NCBI GenBank assembly: GCA_030549775.1
Contig: CM060176.1
Coordinates: 100,210,303 to 100,274,302, forward strand
DNA: 64,000 bases
Origin: Tamarix chinensis
Lineage: Eukaryota; Streptophyta; Magnoliopsida; Caryophyllales; Tamaricaceae
Reading direction: 5' to 3'
Position numbers and translations under genes: made by a program. Positions 1 through 35,620 of the stretch are shown piece by piece. The notes under the pieces were generated by a model that was given only the letters and a program-made list of their open reading frames with translations, was not told where the DNA came from and searched no databases. Every line of letters begins with the position of its first letter. Position 1 is the stretch's first letter.

Positions 1-324
1 TTACATTACCCATATCTTCCTATGACTGGTCTGTACAATATAATAGTTACAATAGAAGCATTTGTCATCCCCTCGTATCAAGAATGCTTGTCCCAACTAC
101 ATGAATGGTGCTCGAGTTCGTGATTGGGCAGGTGATCTCCGTGAATGATGTAGTATGCTGATCAAAGCTCTGTACAGGTCACTCAATTTACGTGACCATC
201 CGCTTCCAGGGTATTCTAGGACTTTGCCAGAGAAGCAAGTTCTACCATCAACAAAGAGATGCGTTGTTGTTTCATTTGACAATCAATCAGATGCAACACA
301 AGAACGCCTGACTGACATCATGGG
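1..324 (-). other. INO80: INO80 3' UTR and downstream flank
   Basis: This is the sequence after the INO80 stop codon on the minus strand. I could not see a clear AATAAA signal, so the 3' end of the transcript is undefined and may lie outside the window. Short open frames here have no recognisable content. Confidence 0.5.
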
Positions 325-22784
<22,460 letters not shown>

Positions 22785-23300
22785 CACTTCTTCTGATACT
22801 GTCACGATGACCGAGAAGGAAAAAAATTCGGCGAAGAAGAATTAGCGAACCCTAAAGACTGAAACACTGAGAGCATGAGACTGATAGATGATAAAACATC
22901 GATTGAAAACACGAAGAGCAAAAGCCTCAAAACCCTAACCCTAAGAAAGGAAACGAAAAATAGACTGCATATGGAGGTGGTGATGAGAAGGTGGGGCATA
23001 GGAGTGCGCAAGATAACGAAGAGGCTCCTAGCCCAGAAAAGAGAAGAAGCCGGTGAGGAATCGTGGACGCAGCAGACGTTCCACAGGAACGAAACCATCG
23101 TCATCTACTAACGTGCACCATAGAGGTATATGTATTAACGTGCGCCCAGGCCTTTTCCTTTTTACCTGTCGGCACCAGTTCACTTCGGCGTCGTCCAGTT
23201 TAGAAGCTACAGCTGTTTTAAGAGCTAAGAGCCTAAGACCCAGGACTCAGATGACGAAACAAAGAACTACAGCAAGGTTTGATATGCAGTGACAATATTG
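22785..23300 (-). promoter_or_regulatory. INO80 5' leader and putative promoter
   Basis: This region lies immediately upstream of the INO80 ATG. GC content is higher than in the AT-rich DNA beyond 23300, as often seen around plant transcription starts. I could not identify a convincing TATA box on the minus strand, so the start site is unknown. Short open frames here (both strands) have no family signature and are not annotated as genes. Confidence 0.5.
22930..22944 (+). promoter_or_regulatory. Double telo-box in INO80 leader
   Basis: AAACCCTAACCCTAA lies 146 bp upstream of the ATG, and another ACCCTAA word is nearer at about 22849. Telo-boxes (AAACCCTAA) are common near transcription starts of plant housekeeping genes and bind TRB/Myb-type factors. 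The presence is seen directly; a regulatory role is inference. Confidence 0.6.
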
Positions 23301-23745
23301 TGCATGGTTTATAATTATTTTTATTTTATTTTAGCTCAAAAAAATTATTGCGAATAATATCAGTCAACTTTGAATACATATTTAGATATATTTTGTTTAA
23401 ATATATTAATTTTTAACCTAATATTTTTTGATACTTAAATGTTAAAAAAACTTTTCCTAATTTATATAGGTATTCATTTAATTACCCAAGTAAAAATAAA
23501 TATAAATGCCAAGGCATCTAAGTGAAATTATACAAAATAGAATACCTAAAATATATTAGGTCAAATATTAAGGTACTTGAAAGGAATTTATCCAATATTT
23601 TTTCATTGTATTTGGATGGTACTTTAACATGCAAAGCAATAACTTCTTAAAAGTGTACTAATCTTGTCTATTTCATGCATGTTTTACTACGAACTTCGTC
23701 ATTTTGTTTGTCTACAGACCTATAGAATTTTAGTAATTTAATGTT
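23301..23745. other. AT-rich intergenic DNA
   Basis: Lies between the INO80 promoter region and the LINE fragment. I see no gene, repeat ends or RNA gene. Confidence 0.6.
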
Positions 23746-24293
23746 TATTTATTTTTTGAATGCCCAAGGCAATATTATATTATTTATATAATAATAGATC
23801 GCGGCATATCTCTAATGAAATTGGGGGGGAATATCAAGTACAAAAAGAGAAGGAGTTAGCCACATGTTTAGCTAAGGAATCAAGAACTAAGTTGCCATTT
23901 CTAGACACGTGATTGATAATAAAATATGCATTTTGTTATAAGATGATCCTACACTTGTGGAATAAACTCTCGTGAACAGAAGGGGGTTTCAAACTCTTGA
24001 TCATTAAGCTTAGTCACCACTTGTTGACTATCATTTTCAATGATGAGTTGCTCCAATCCTTTCTCCACCACATGCTCTAATGCCACAAGAATAACTTAAG
24101 CTTCAACTACAAGAATAGAATCACAATGTTTTGGATTGATTTTGTGGTTGATCCAACAACAAAACACTATATTGTATAGCTCCCTGATAATACCAGCTAG
24201 TCCAATAAAAAAACTTATTGATTGAGATGTCTACATTAATTTGTACATAATATAGAGGAGGCTTCCACTTAGTGATACGAAGGGTATGAGAAT
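23746..24293 (-). pseudogene. LINE 3' fragment: RNase H-like domain (broken)
   Basis: The minus strand reads WKPPLYYVQINVDI, then a degraded middle, then LEHVVEKGLEQLIIENDSQQ, then INHVSRNGNLVLDSLAKHVA near the end. This order (Asp of the first strand, EN(S)DSQ, then NxxADSLAK) is that of the RVT_3 RNase H-like domain that ends many plant LINEs and LINE-derived proteins. Frameshifts and stops are present. Its 5' continuation lies beyond element E, at 29275-29931, so E split it. Confidence 0.75.
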
Positions 24294-24392
24294 TGTAACA
24301 CCCCCAAAATTCACTACCTCAAAATTTCGTTTTATTAAAGATAATCGCGGAAGCAGGTTAATAAAGTGTGAATTTTGAGAAGTATTACCGCC

Positions 24393-24439
24393 ACACTTAG
24401 TACCAGACCGGTTCACTCATACCGTTCCAGTACCAAGTG
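24393..24439 (-). promoter_or_regulatory. Terminal hairpin of element E
   Basis: Arms CACTTAGTACCAGACCGGTT and ACCGTTCCAGTACCAAGTG are imperfect inverted repeats around a short loop. The same arms occur in A (about 54478-54523), B (53185-53230), C (about 55380-55425, decayed) and D (about 38962-39005). Conservation in a non-coding element suggests a role, unknown. Confidence 0.7.
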
Positions 24440-24954
24440 TTAAGGCTAAAAAAAGTAAAATACATTCTGAAAGAAATTCAACACTCATAAATCAGAGTAG
24501 CGCATCAAATCGTTTACAGGAATAAAATCCACCAATGGTGGTTACTTTAACAACATTAATATTTAAAACCAAGAATTTAAATGAGAAAGAGAAAAAGCTA
24601 ACGATACTGAAAAATTCCTTACTCTCCTTCCCGTAACCCACTTGAGTAGCACCTGAAAATACCTGCAAGGGCACTGCCCATTGAATAGGCAGGGGCCCCA
24701 TAAAGGGAATCCCTTCAGTACTACGGTACTGAGTAACCATTTAATGTCACACTCAAAGACAAGCCCGCATACGGCACACAATGCAAGCTACACATATGAG
24801 AGATGCATACATAACAATAACAAACATAATACTTTATAAGTCACGATCGATACTTTGGGCCTTAAGCCAGGTCATAGTGTAAGATTAATACATTCGGGCC
24901 TTAAGCCATTATTCCATCATCATTCAATCAATATCATATTTTATATCCATGTGA

Positions 24955-25345
24955 GTGCGAGAACCCCACTATTATAGCCGGTGGACCGAAAGTCAACACA
25001 CAGGGCAGAACGCCTCTGACCACTACTATTGTCGGTCGACCGGAAGGTAAACACACAGGGCAGAACGCACCTGACCACTATTATTTGCCGATGGACCGGT
25101 CTGGCCCCGACTCACATGGTGTTCCACTATAAGTGATTAGTATTTTTCCATAACCTTGTTCACAAACATAACTGATTATATTGAGCTCGGGACCCCCACT
25201 ATTTTAGCCGGTGGACCGGAATATATAAAATCATCTTCCAGGGCACAACGCTCCTGGCCACTATTATAACCGGTGGACCGGTACTCATAATCACATACCA
25301 GGGCAACACGCTCCTGGACCACTATTATAACCGATGGACCGGTAC
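24955..25345 (-). repeat. CCGGT-N2-ACCGG palindrome array in E
   Basis: Repeated units have the form CCACTATTATAGCCGGTGGACCGG, here broken as CCACTATTATAG plus CCGGTGGACCGG, spaced about 50-60 bp, with GGGCAGAACGC-like words between. Each unit contains a near-perfect palindrome centred on GG. Confidence 0.85.
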
Positions 25346-26049
25346 TCAATATCATAATCATCTGGGCCCGACTCATTAATATTCCACTTTCAATAATAGT
25401 ATCTTTCCCTTTCTTTAATCAGCACATCAATCATATTTATTTGCCTCGAATGGGAGATCGATAACCTGTGACACAAAGGTACACCGGTCGTACCGGTGCA
25501 TATCAGCTACTCAGTACCCTTCAACCATGAACCCAAGGACGCAAAGGTACCCTGGTCGTACAGTACTGGTGCATAAAGCTAACTCAGTACCCTACCGACA
25601 AGGACACCTAATCCATAAGTATGCATACCCCCTAACTAGGTCTGTAGAGCTAGGAAGAGTAAGATATAGGGCATGACTGGGGCACAAAGGCACACCAGCA
25701 AATACCAGAATAATTGTGGACTAAACCACGTCCTTAGGGTAGCGACCCTTAAGGAGTCATCATTTCCGATCTCGAGGTCTTTCACTTTAAGTAATAGTGT
25801 CTTAATTAAGGTGATCACGAAAAGCACGATAATCCGATACTTATTCACTTTCAATCGTTCCGATATCATTAGTCATTTCTTATTCAGATGATTATCTAGG
25901 ATATCACAGAGAAACCATTAAGGCCATCCTAATTATCAAATACTCTTACTTGTCAAATCAGCATTATTTAATCATATTAATGTTCCACGATCTCAAAGAC
26001 GTGTTAGGTACAAACTACTCATTTTCCATTTACTTATATAATTGTTAAG

Positions 26050-27115
26050 TATCCATTCCTTACTTGATGAATTACCACATTACCCTTAAGGTTGCATAAT
26101 TACCAAATTACCCCTTGTCCACTTTAGATTACCAAACTGTCTCCTACACTTTTTAGATCACCATTCACCCCTCATAATTACTACGCTTATCATATTTCCC
26201 TTTTGGTTGGTTATATTACCAAATCGCCCTTCTCCTTTTTTATAATTACTAAATTGCCCTTGAGTTGGATAAATTACCAAATTGCCCTTCTCCTTATCAT
26301 AATTACCATTTTACCTCTCTCAATTATTTTAATTGCCATTTACCCTTTTCAATTATCATAAATTCCAAATTAACCTTCCTCATAATTAATTTACCCCTCT
26401 TCATAATTACAATTACCAATTTTACCCTTCTCCATATTTAAAATTACCATAATGCCCTTTAATTGGTTAATTTACCAAATTACCCTTCTATAGCATCATA
26501 CTTATCCAATTGCCCTTCTACAATCATAATTTAATTTCTAAATTATCTTTTGTCGTTATCATAATTACCACATTACCCCTTACTCCCAAGTTTACCATAA
26601 TATCCTTTTATTTACAAAATTACCATTTTACCCCCTTACATCCAATTTTACCATAATATCCTTTTATTTATGAAAACTACCACCATACATCTTTTACTTT
26701 ACAAATTACTATTTTACCCTTTCACATCCAAGATTACCATCTTTATCTTTCCATACATAATTACCATTTTGCCCTTCTTTCCCAAATTACCATATTACCC
26801 CTTTACTTATAAATTACCACTTCACCATTCACTTATAAAATTTACCATATTACCCTTTACTTATGAAATTACGATTTTGCCCCTCTACCTCCAAAATTAC
26901 CATAATGCCCTCCTTCATCCAAAATTACTATTTTACCCCTACTTCCAAAATCACCATTTTACCCTTCTTTCTCACAACTTACAATTTTATCCTTTACTTG
27001 CAAATTATCATTTGGCCATTTAATCATAAAATTACCATATTATTCTTTTATCTCAAAAATTACCGAAATACCCTTTTCACTTATAAAATTTCCACTCAAC
27101 CCCTTTATTCACCAT
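26050..27115. repeat. Degenerate short-period repeat in E
   Basis: About 1 kb of imperfect units resembling AAATTACCATTTTACCCCTT with a period near 25-30 bp. Long open frames arise on the plus strand only because of the repeat; they are not genes. Confidence 0.8.
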
Positions 27116-27719
27116 TTTTATGAATTTGCTAACACTACATAAAATAATGATATTAATACTTCATTTTTATCATCTAAGTCCACCAACTTGTCATTTTTCA
27201 ACATAATACTCATTAGCAACTACACACATTGATTTATATACCTCATAAGCATAATTATTAAATACCCTTAAACAATAACATCATTCATGCATTAGCAACA
27301 TGATACATCATAAACAAGTATTTAACATTTCTATCCATATTCAAACTCCTTCTTTATTTAACATACCTACATATGGCACAAAAGTTATCATGCTTTTTCT
27401 TTTTATCAAACAATTTAAGAAACCATATACATATCATGCTAAGCATACAAAACATGCATAAAATCATACTAAACCCTAAATGTGCTAGCATGCGTTTTTC
27501 CATATATTTAAGGGAGCATTAACAGTTACCTTAATCCCGCAAAATATCAAATCTTACCAAGCATAATTAGCAACTCAACACCTAAAAATAATATCCATCA
27601 TATTTATGTTAGAAATAAGAAACCAAGCATAAGAGTTTGTAAAAATTCAATTAATAGAACACTTAATATAAAATACCATTATACCTTAAAAATTAGCTAA
27701 ATAATTTTTAAAATGAAGG

Positions 27720-28960
27720 GGAGCTCACGCTGCATGAGCATCGTGAGTTTCATGCAAAAATGAGAGGGGAAATGGTTCAAAAGGGGGGTGAAGGAGCAAG
27801 ATTTATTATTTTCGGGTTAGGGTCTTTAGGCTAGGAAAGAAGGTGGTTAGGGGAGGTTCTAAGGTAGGGGAATGGTGCAGAAGTGAAGAGGGGGTGTAGG
27901 TGGAGGCTAAGGGTGGTTTCACGGCGGCATAGGGCGGCAGAGACGGCGGCGGCAAGGCGGCGAAGTTGGCTGCCGAGAAGGGTCGAGGGGAAGGGGTTGT
28001 GAAGGAAGGAAAGGAGGGGGGAAAATGGAGGGGTTCAAGGGCTGTTTTCGGCCAACTAATGGATGGAAGTTGTAGAGGGGTTGCAGGGTGTCGAACGGTG
28101 GGTTGGGTGGCGGCAGAGGTGGCCGGACGGCGGCGGAAATGGAGGTTGCAGGTGGCTCGGTGGTAAGGGGGAAAACTAGGGAGAAAAAGAAAAGGGGTGG
28201 AGAAGGGAGGAAGTGTAGGGCTCGAGGGGCGGCGTGGTGGTGCAAGGTGGTAGTAGGCGGTGGCAGAAGGCGGCGCAGGGCTTGGGATTGGTGGTTCAAG
28301 CAATGGCGGGCGGCGGTGATAAAAAAGAATGGGGAACAAATGGGAGGAGGAGAAAAGGGAGAAGAGGCTCGGGGAAGGGGGTGTGGGTTCGAATTTATAG
28401 GGAATGAATGGCTGGGGAGATGAGGAAAAATCAAAGGGGGAAGAAAGGGGGCAGCGGCTAGCCGGCGAGAGGGTGCAGGTGGCAGGCGGTGGTCGGGTGG
28501 CAGGGGAAAAGAGGGAAGAAGAAGGAAAGGGAGAGGGGCATGCGGGGTGTGGTCCAAGGGCTGGTTTGGCTCAAAAAAAGAAAGGAAAATGACGGGGGAA
28601 GAGGGAGAGGGAGAGGGAGGTAGGTGGCGATGGCAGGCGGCCACAGTTGCAGGCTGGCATGGCGACGGGAGCAGGTCGGGCGTGGGAGAAGGAAGAAAGG
28701 AGAAGAAGAAAGGGATGGCAGGCGGCTGGACCGGCGCAGGAAAGAAAATAAGGCAGCCGGTCGGTCCAGGAAAAAATAAAGCAGAGGCGGGCTGGGGAGA
28801 TGGACGGCGCGCAAGGGAGGAGCAGGGGCTGAGGGAATGGGCCTGGCCCAATCGTGCGGGGAGAGGGCTGGCCTGGCGAGGCAGCCCAAGGGAAAAGGAA
28901 AAAAGAAAAAAAAAAGAAAAGAAGAAAGAGGAAAAGGGAAAAAGGGGAATGGAAAAATAG
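27720..28960 (-). other. Strand-asymmetric purine/pyrimidine block of E
   Basis: The plus strand is strongly G/A-rich and GC-rich relative to its surroundings; the minus strand is C/T-rich and contains long Pro/Ser/Leu-rich open frames (for example 28851-27919). Equivalent blocks occur in A, B, C, D and H. The frames share no conserved protein sequence that I can see, so I read this as a compositional domain carrying the promoter (TATAAAT at 28399-28393), not a gene. Confidence 0.65.
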
Positions 28961-29274
28961 GTAAAGTAATTTAATTTAATTTATAAAATCATAAAATATA
29001 ATATTCTTGGTAAATTATTTAATTTAATAATTTAATTTATTATAATCTAATATTTTAGTTTAAAAAAGGATAAAGTTGGTAAAATATTAGTTTGAAAAAT
29101 TATTTAAATAAAATAATATGATAAATAGCAAAATATTTATTTTTAATTTATTAAATACTCTTATCCAACTTTACATCCATAAAATAATTAAAATAAATAA
29201 TTTTACAAGCAAATTTTATTTCAAATAAAGTCATTTATTAAAATATAGGTTTTCGAAATTTTTGGGGGATTACA

Positions 29275-29931
29275 AGAAATCACTAGAATAATTTGATCAG
29301 AGAGAACGTAATTGAAAGAGCTTTAAAGATGAACTAGAGAAGTAATGAATAACTACTCTAATTGCTCTATTAGGATCAATCTTAGCATGCTAAAAAACCA
29401 CCCTAATTCTTAATTTCCAAATGGCCCATAAGATACAAACAACCCCAAGTGATAACGTGGTTATGATCTTTCATTTTTAAACTAAGTGACAAACAGACCT
29501 TGGATATCAATATTTGGATCACAGCAACTCATGGGAGTTGTACCATACAAAATAAGTCTTTTAATGGTTCAGTGAAGAAATAAATTAGAACTTTTATTTT
29601 CTATCTTACAATAATAGAAGACATTTTTTTTCCAACCCTTGCAATCTATTCACTATCTCCTGTCCTATGGGCAAAAATGTTGTAAACACCCTCTGAAAAA
29701 ATAAATATATTTTGGGCATATTGTCATTTTTCTTCCAAATTTTGCATCATAACATGCCATCAACAATGTCTTCTTAATTTGAGATGAGGATAGTTGAAAA
29801 TTAAGGATCGTCTTATATGATAATTTTGTTGGAAAAGCCCCTCTCGGATGAGGTCTCTAGATCACAAAATCATTTATATGATCATAAAAAATCTACAAGT
29901 TTATCCTCAAAATGTGATAAGCTCCAAAAGA
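29275..29931 (-). pseudogene. LINE fragment: zinc-binding RT-associated region (broken)
   Basis: The minus strand contains VCILWAIWKLRIRVVF and IDPNRAIRVV, the usual zf-RVT-to-RNase H linker of plant LINEs (LLWAIWKxRNxxVF), preceded by degraded frames. It continues into 24293-23746 once element E is removed. The upstream end is cut by element H at 29932. Confidence 0.72.
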
Positions 29932-32900
29932 TGTAACGCCCTCATTTCCACAACTATAGAATGTGTTTAAAAAAGGCTTTGTGGAAGCTAAAATATTAAA
30001 ATGTAGGGTGTTACCACCACATCCAGTATAAAGAGAGGTATGACTAATACCAAACTCATGTCGAATGTAATGTTAAAAATAACTAATACTCCTTATCCAA
30101 GTTTGAGACAAAACTCACCACTAAACACTAAAAGATTAAGGGAAAGTGACAAAAATTACAAGGAACCCCAATGTAGAGAAGAAAATACTACATTACAAAG
30201 TCTTGCACTCTAATCCCAAATATAGCACCCCTAAAATCAACAAGATCAACACAGCACTACAAACGGCATCAGTACACAACATAATAGTAATCATAGTTAT
30301 TCAAAAGATGTAGCATGTTGCACATTGATCATGTATATATAAATTAAAGCATGAATGCAAATGATACCTCGTACTCATACTTGATCGCATATGATATAAG
30401 AGACATTGCAATCATATGGTCACCAAACACAACATAAGAATATAACATCAAATAAATACATCTAAGGACTCTATACACATCAAAAGAAGAGGGCATGCAT
30501 GACACAAGCAACCCAATGGAAAGATAGATACTATGTATGCATATAAGATTATGATAAGAGATTATTCAAGGAAAAATCATATTGAAGTTAATACTTATAT
30601 GATCACACAATTTCATTTATGTAGTCACATTAAGATCAAGTAACCATTAGTAACAATACTCTCTCCTTTCCCCCGTCGATTAAAGAAAGGTAGTCAACAT
30701 CAATGATACTCTTACATCCGGAGTAAAACACGCATGAGTCATTAGTAAACCTCTAATTATTAAGTATACGTACCCCCTATAACTCTATGGATCAATCAAA
30801 TAGAGTAAACTAAGGTCATGTGGTTTTGTTAGGATTGGGAAACATAAAATTAAGAATTTCAACATTTGTAATCACTTTGACCTCCTGACATGATCTTCTA
30901 CTTTAATTACTAATATCTTATTCATTCATCAGTTATCTCTTAACACATAGCATTGCATCACTTGTCTTACTCGTCATCATAGTACTTCCCCTTTATCTTA
31001 CAATTCTTATCACATGAACATCTATCTTATCATATGTTATATGAAATACTGAGGGTTCAAAAAATGAGTAACACTTATATCATTATTATCCATTTTTTAC
31101 TTTGTGAATTCATTTCAACAATGGTGTTTTTAATATGAAATTAGGATTACACTAAGGTCGGTTAACGAAAACTTTACATAAAATAATAAGTGAGGAATTT
31201 ATATAAACACTAAACCAATATTTAAGGGTCGTAAAAAAATAAGACATGCCACTTAAATTAAGGGTTTCATCTAGGAAGACCCTTAAGGCTATCCTAAAAT
31301 CAAACATGCTCTAAGAAGATTATAACAATGGCAAAACGACCAAATTATCCTTATTAACCCTAAATATTTACTCAAGCCATTTAACCACAAATTAAACTCA
31401 TTAATTTACCAAATTTAACACAACGCCAAAAAACCACATATTGTATATGAATTAGCTAAATTTTGGCATTAAACTCAAAATTAAAAACAAAAAATAACAA
31501 TTTTACCATGTCTGCACTCATTTTAAGCCCCTTTAACTTAATTAATTATTTTAGGAATTAATTATTTTAGGATGACCAACACTAAACAATGTTAACTATT
31601 CAAAGTTATAACGGCCTTACTATCCTAGTAACGATTCATACATCCCAAAGGGACATCAACATGTGAAAATACCAAAATATCCTTCGACTTACTTAAAATT
31701 TGTTTTAATCATAACTTAAGTTATACAACTCTAAATTAATACTTGTAATATATTAAATTATATGTAAATGACTTAATGAATACAATGGTATTGTATGTTT
31801 TAATAAATTCCCACTTCTATGAATAAAATACCCATGGCAATGGCTAATATCAAAAATGCCCTTATCACTAATTTCACCCAAATTCACACTCACTGTAAAA
31901 TGTACTATAACATACCTTATGATCATCATATCACATGACAAATTGAAAACAACATGAGCCTACCCTAAGGAAAAAAATTCCAACATGTCCTAAACTTTCT
32001 TAGTGTCATAAATACATGAGGATATATGGTGGCACATTTATTAAGCATGTATATAATAATTATAGCATTATAATACCTAGCATATATATATATATAAGCA
32101 TAATTTATAACATGTTCTCTACTCGTTTATTCTCACATAAAATAACAAATTAATATTTTTAAGAACACAGACTTGAAAATCATGAAAGAATGCTAATCAT
32201 ACAAAATGACATGCTACACATGGATAAGTTATTATCATATAAAAAAATAATGCTACAATATGCTAAAAATAAAATCCCAAGGAACTACATAAATCATACA
32301 TCTTAAAGTAAGCCAAGATTACTTATTGCCATTTCTTCAAGTAAGTAAATACATTTAACCACTTACTCCTTTTGCCACCTTTGGATCAACTAAAATAATA
32401 TAATAATGAGTTAGAAATTTAATAGAACTTAGTAATAAAAAAAGGAAAATGTGTATGATTTAGTATTCAGAAATAGAAGTAGAAAAGGGAGATGTTGAGG
32501 GGTTAATTTTTAGCCAATGGTAATAGCCAAACATAAGTCTTGAAACCCACCATAACTCACCAAAAAAATTGTAGGAAAATTAGGAAGAATACAAGTGATT
32601 ATTGTGGTGGTTGTGGGATACAAAACCAAGGGGCAAGGTGGCTACTAGCTGCCAAAATTCTACTATAAAATAGTGAGTAAAAACACATCCAAATAATTAT
32701 GAACTCCAACCAAAAGAAGGATGAAGAGGGAAGTTAGGAGGGTTTGTTTGGAAAAGGAAAATCTTAGAAAAATAAAGGGAAAAGGTAAGGTTTCAGTAGA
32801 AGAAAAAAAAAAGAGTGGAAGAAGAAGGGCACTTGGTGGTTTAGTTTACATAAATTAAAAAAAAAAGGTGAGAGCTTGTTGTAGGGGGCTGATATACATA

Positions 32901-34378
32901 AAAAAAGGTAGGGAAAAAGAGGTGGAATGGTGGTGAGATAAACAGTAATAGTAGACACAAAAAGGGAGGGAAAAGGAAATGGTGGATACGTATGACAATA
33001 TTTGTGTATACAAAAGTGGGCAAAAATTTACAAAATTCAAGGGAAGAGATCAATGGGAATGAAGGTTAATATTTGGGGGGTTAGATGTAGGAGAAAAGGA
33101 ATAGGAACAAGGCTGAGGAAGATTGACAAAAATAGTAGCAAGTTGTGACATGGCTACTATAGCAAATCATGCAACAACAGGCTGTAGTCTGCACAAGAAA
33201 AATCAGGGCAAAAGTGAAGGGGAAAGGCTAGAATGTTTTGAAAAAAAGTTGGTATGTTGGTATAGTATGTATTGTAAGGAATCCAACGCAATAAAAATGA
33301 GGTAGAAAGAGGAGAAACGAAGTTGCTATAGGTGTTGGAAGTTAGTAACACGTGACGAAAGACAAGAGAAAAACTTATAATTTTATGCACTAAAATGAAG
33401 TGGCTCGGTTGGAAAGTGTGGAGGGAAGTTTGGGAAAGGAAGATAAGTAAAGAAAGGTGATAAAAAAACTGGTCAATGGGAGACAAGGGCTTAAAGTAGG
33501 GAATTCGATGAGTTTGTTTCTCATTATAATGTTTATAAAAGAGGAAAGCAGTAGGTCGAGATGGGAATGAGAAAGAAAAGCAAGTGTGGTGGTTTGAGAA
33601 AATGATCAAATTAGGCTTGAAATTGTAGGTAAATAGGTGGGCTAATGTTGCTTGCTTAACACTTGAATGAAGGGTTAAAGTGTAGGTTTAACTTTAGGTA
33701 CAAAGATGATGATGATTATGTACTGATGATTGGGTTTTTGGTTAGCCAATGTCACCTAGGGTGAATTAGTTTTTTAGGCTAATTATAAATTATTTAGTAT
33801 CCAATGAGATGGTTAGGAATCTATTTAGATTTAGTTTAATGATTTAAAGTATAAGGAATATCCAAAATTAGGTGTTTGTATAAATAAAATAGCAAACAGT
33901 CTCTAAAAATTATATATATATGGGAAGGTGAAAAACTAATTTTAGAAATCTAAATATTTAAAAATATTGGATATCGAAATTAGTTTGGATCTCAATGGAT
34001 AAAAAACAAGTAAAAACGACAAAATCTAATAATTTGTGGGATCACATTTTTCGGCAAACAAGTGAAACAATTAATGAAAGATCCAAAATGGTGTGGATAA
34101 ATGTGGAATGATTTTATAAAGTCACGTATGTTAAAATAGTTCACTTTGGAATTCATTTGGATCTCAAACTAATTAAAATAGAGAAATTGGCTAAAATTGT
34201 TTGACACTAAAAATGGAAGTTTTTGCATCTTTGTAATTCAAAATGAACGGATGAACTTAAATTTTTTTGAAAGTTTATAATATTTTTAGTAATAAGAATA
34301 ATTATTGGACGAGCTAAAACAAGTAGAAACATACTTAGAACAAAAAACTGCATAAAATTGTAATATAACGCAAACGAC
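29932..34378 (-). mobile_element. Element H: diverged LTR-like unit of the same family (boundary open)
   Basis: Begins TGTAACGCCCTCATTTCC and repeats family landmarks in the E order. These include the block around 30770-30800 (TACCCCCTATAACTCTATGG, matching TACCCCCTAACTAGG in E) and a purine-rich plus strand at about 32440-33640. There is also a minus-strand TATA-like TTTTATAAAC near 33532-33541. It is more diverged and AT-rich than E or D. It runs into the CACTA element at 34382; a remnant may continue after 58471, where GAGTTACA at 58571-58578 is a possible end, but no target duplication confirms it. Confidence 0.55.
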
Positions 34379-35329
34379 TAACACTATAGGAATAGGGTAA
34401 ATAGTAACAATAGAAATCATCGGTAATAGAAAAACATTTGTCAATAATAGGTATTACAGATGATGTTTCATCAACATTATATCGTCGGTACAAGTGGGTC
34501 AGTAATAAGGCGTAGCACCTACGATATATTCATAGGAGTTACACTTATTACCGATGATGCAAAATGACAGGGTATTAAAAAAATACCCTTAATACTGACG
34601 ATTAAAGTTTTAAATTTGAAAAATTGTTTGAATTAAAAAAAACCTTAATATTCACGGTGTGTATGCCTTATTTTCGAAGATAATTAATTTTTAATTTGAT
34701 CAATATTTTGAAATAAAAATATTATTACTGACAATTTATCCTTTATAATTTACTTTTGAAAATATTAAATAAAATAAAAAATAAAGTTTTAAAAATATTT
34801 TCTAAATAACGTTCGAAAGAGGAATGATGTTATAAGCATGTAATTTACAAAATAAATATATTGTTATTACATTTCACGTGTCAGTACTAGCATAAAATCT
34901 AAAAATTATTTTCACCATCTTCATATTCATCTCTGTTTGATGGCGTAGATGGAGGACCTTGAGCCTATGTAAGCATAAAAGCACTCATTTGTCCGAATTC
35001 TTCCTCCTGATGCTCTAATGCTGCTGTAATACTCCAAATTTTTAAAACCTAAAATTTAAATATTTAACATTTTATCTATAAAATTTTAATCTTTAGTTAT
35101 TAATTTAATTATTCTTGTAAACCTTTGACTAAAAAAAATAGATAATTTATTTAATAAATTAATATAATTATTTTTATCATTTTATCTTAGTCTTTTTTAT
35201 TTAAATAACCTTAAACCTATAATTTTAGCAAAATTATTTTCTTAAAATAATACCCTAATTTTTGGATAAATTAATATAATATTTTTCCAATAGCCCAATT
35301 TTAATCTAATCTCTAATCCTATCCCTAAA

Positions 35330-35588
35330 TCTATTTTCCTTTTGTTTTCGTTTTTTCCTTTTTATTCCTTTTATTCCTTACTTTCTTTTCCCTTTTCTTT
35401 TTTTATTCTTTCTTCTTCCCTCGAGTCAGCTCGAACCATCCTTTTTTTCTTTTCTTTTTTCCCTCAAGCCACCCCAAGCCTTCTCCCCATTTTCTTTCTT
35501 TTCCTTCTTCTTCTCTCCTTTTTTCCCTCGGCCCTACCCAACTTCTATCTTCTTTCTTCTTCTTCTTCTTCTTCTTCTTCTTCTTCTT

Positions 35589-35620
<32 letters not shown>

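Larger units (their letters stand above)
24294..29274 (-). mobile_element. Element E: 4,981-bp LTR-like unit
   Basis: Starts TGTAACACCCCC and ends GGGGGATTACA, so it has TG...CA ends. It is flanked by AGAAT and AGAAA (4 of 5 match), which suggests a decayed 5-bp target duplication, and it interrupts a LINE. No reverse transcriptase, integrase or second LTR is visible inside, so it fits a giant solo LTR or a non-autonomous element. The strand is set by a TATA box at 28399-28393 (minus), about 875 bp from the TGTAATCCCCC end. Modules in element order: AT-rich end (29274-28960), G/A-rich on plus (28960-27720), degenerate repeats (27115-26050), CCGG palindrome array (25345-24955), CAGTAC palindrome (24737-24715), terminal hairpin (24439-24393). 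Confidence 0.82.

Noticed and set aside
22802..23111. Open frames upstream of INO80 on both strands
   Set aside because: No recognisable domain; they overlap the INO80 leader and promoter, and no splice-linked partner was seen.
26670..27123. Plus-strand frames rich in Tyr, Ile and Leu in element E
   Set aside because: They arise from the ACCATTTTACCC-type short repeat.
27919..28851. 310-codon proline-rich frame on the minus strand
   Set aside because: It lies in a strongly biased C/T-rich block; other frames and the equivalent blocks of sister elements are also open but encode different sequences. Composition explains it.
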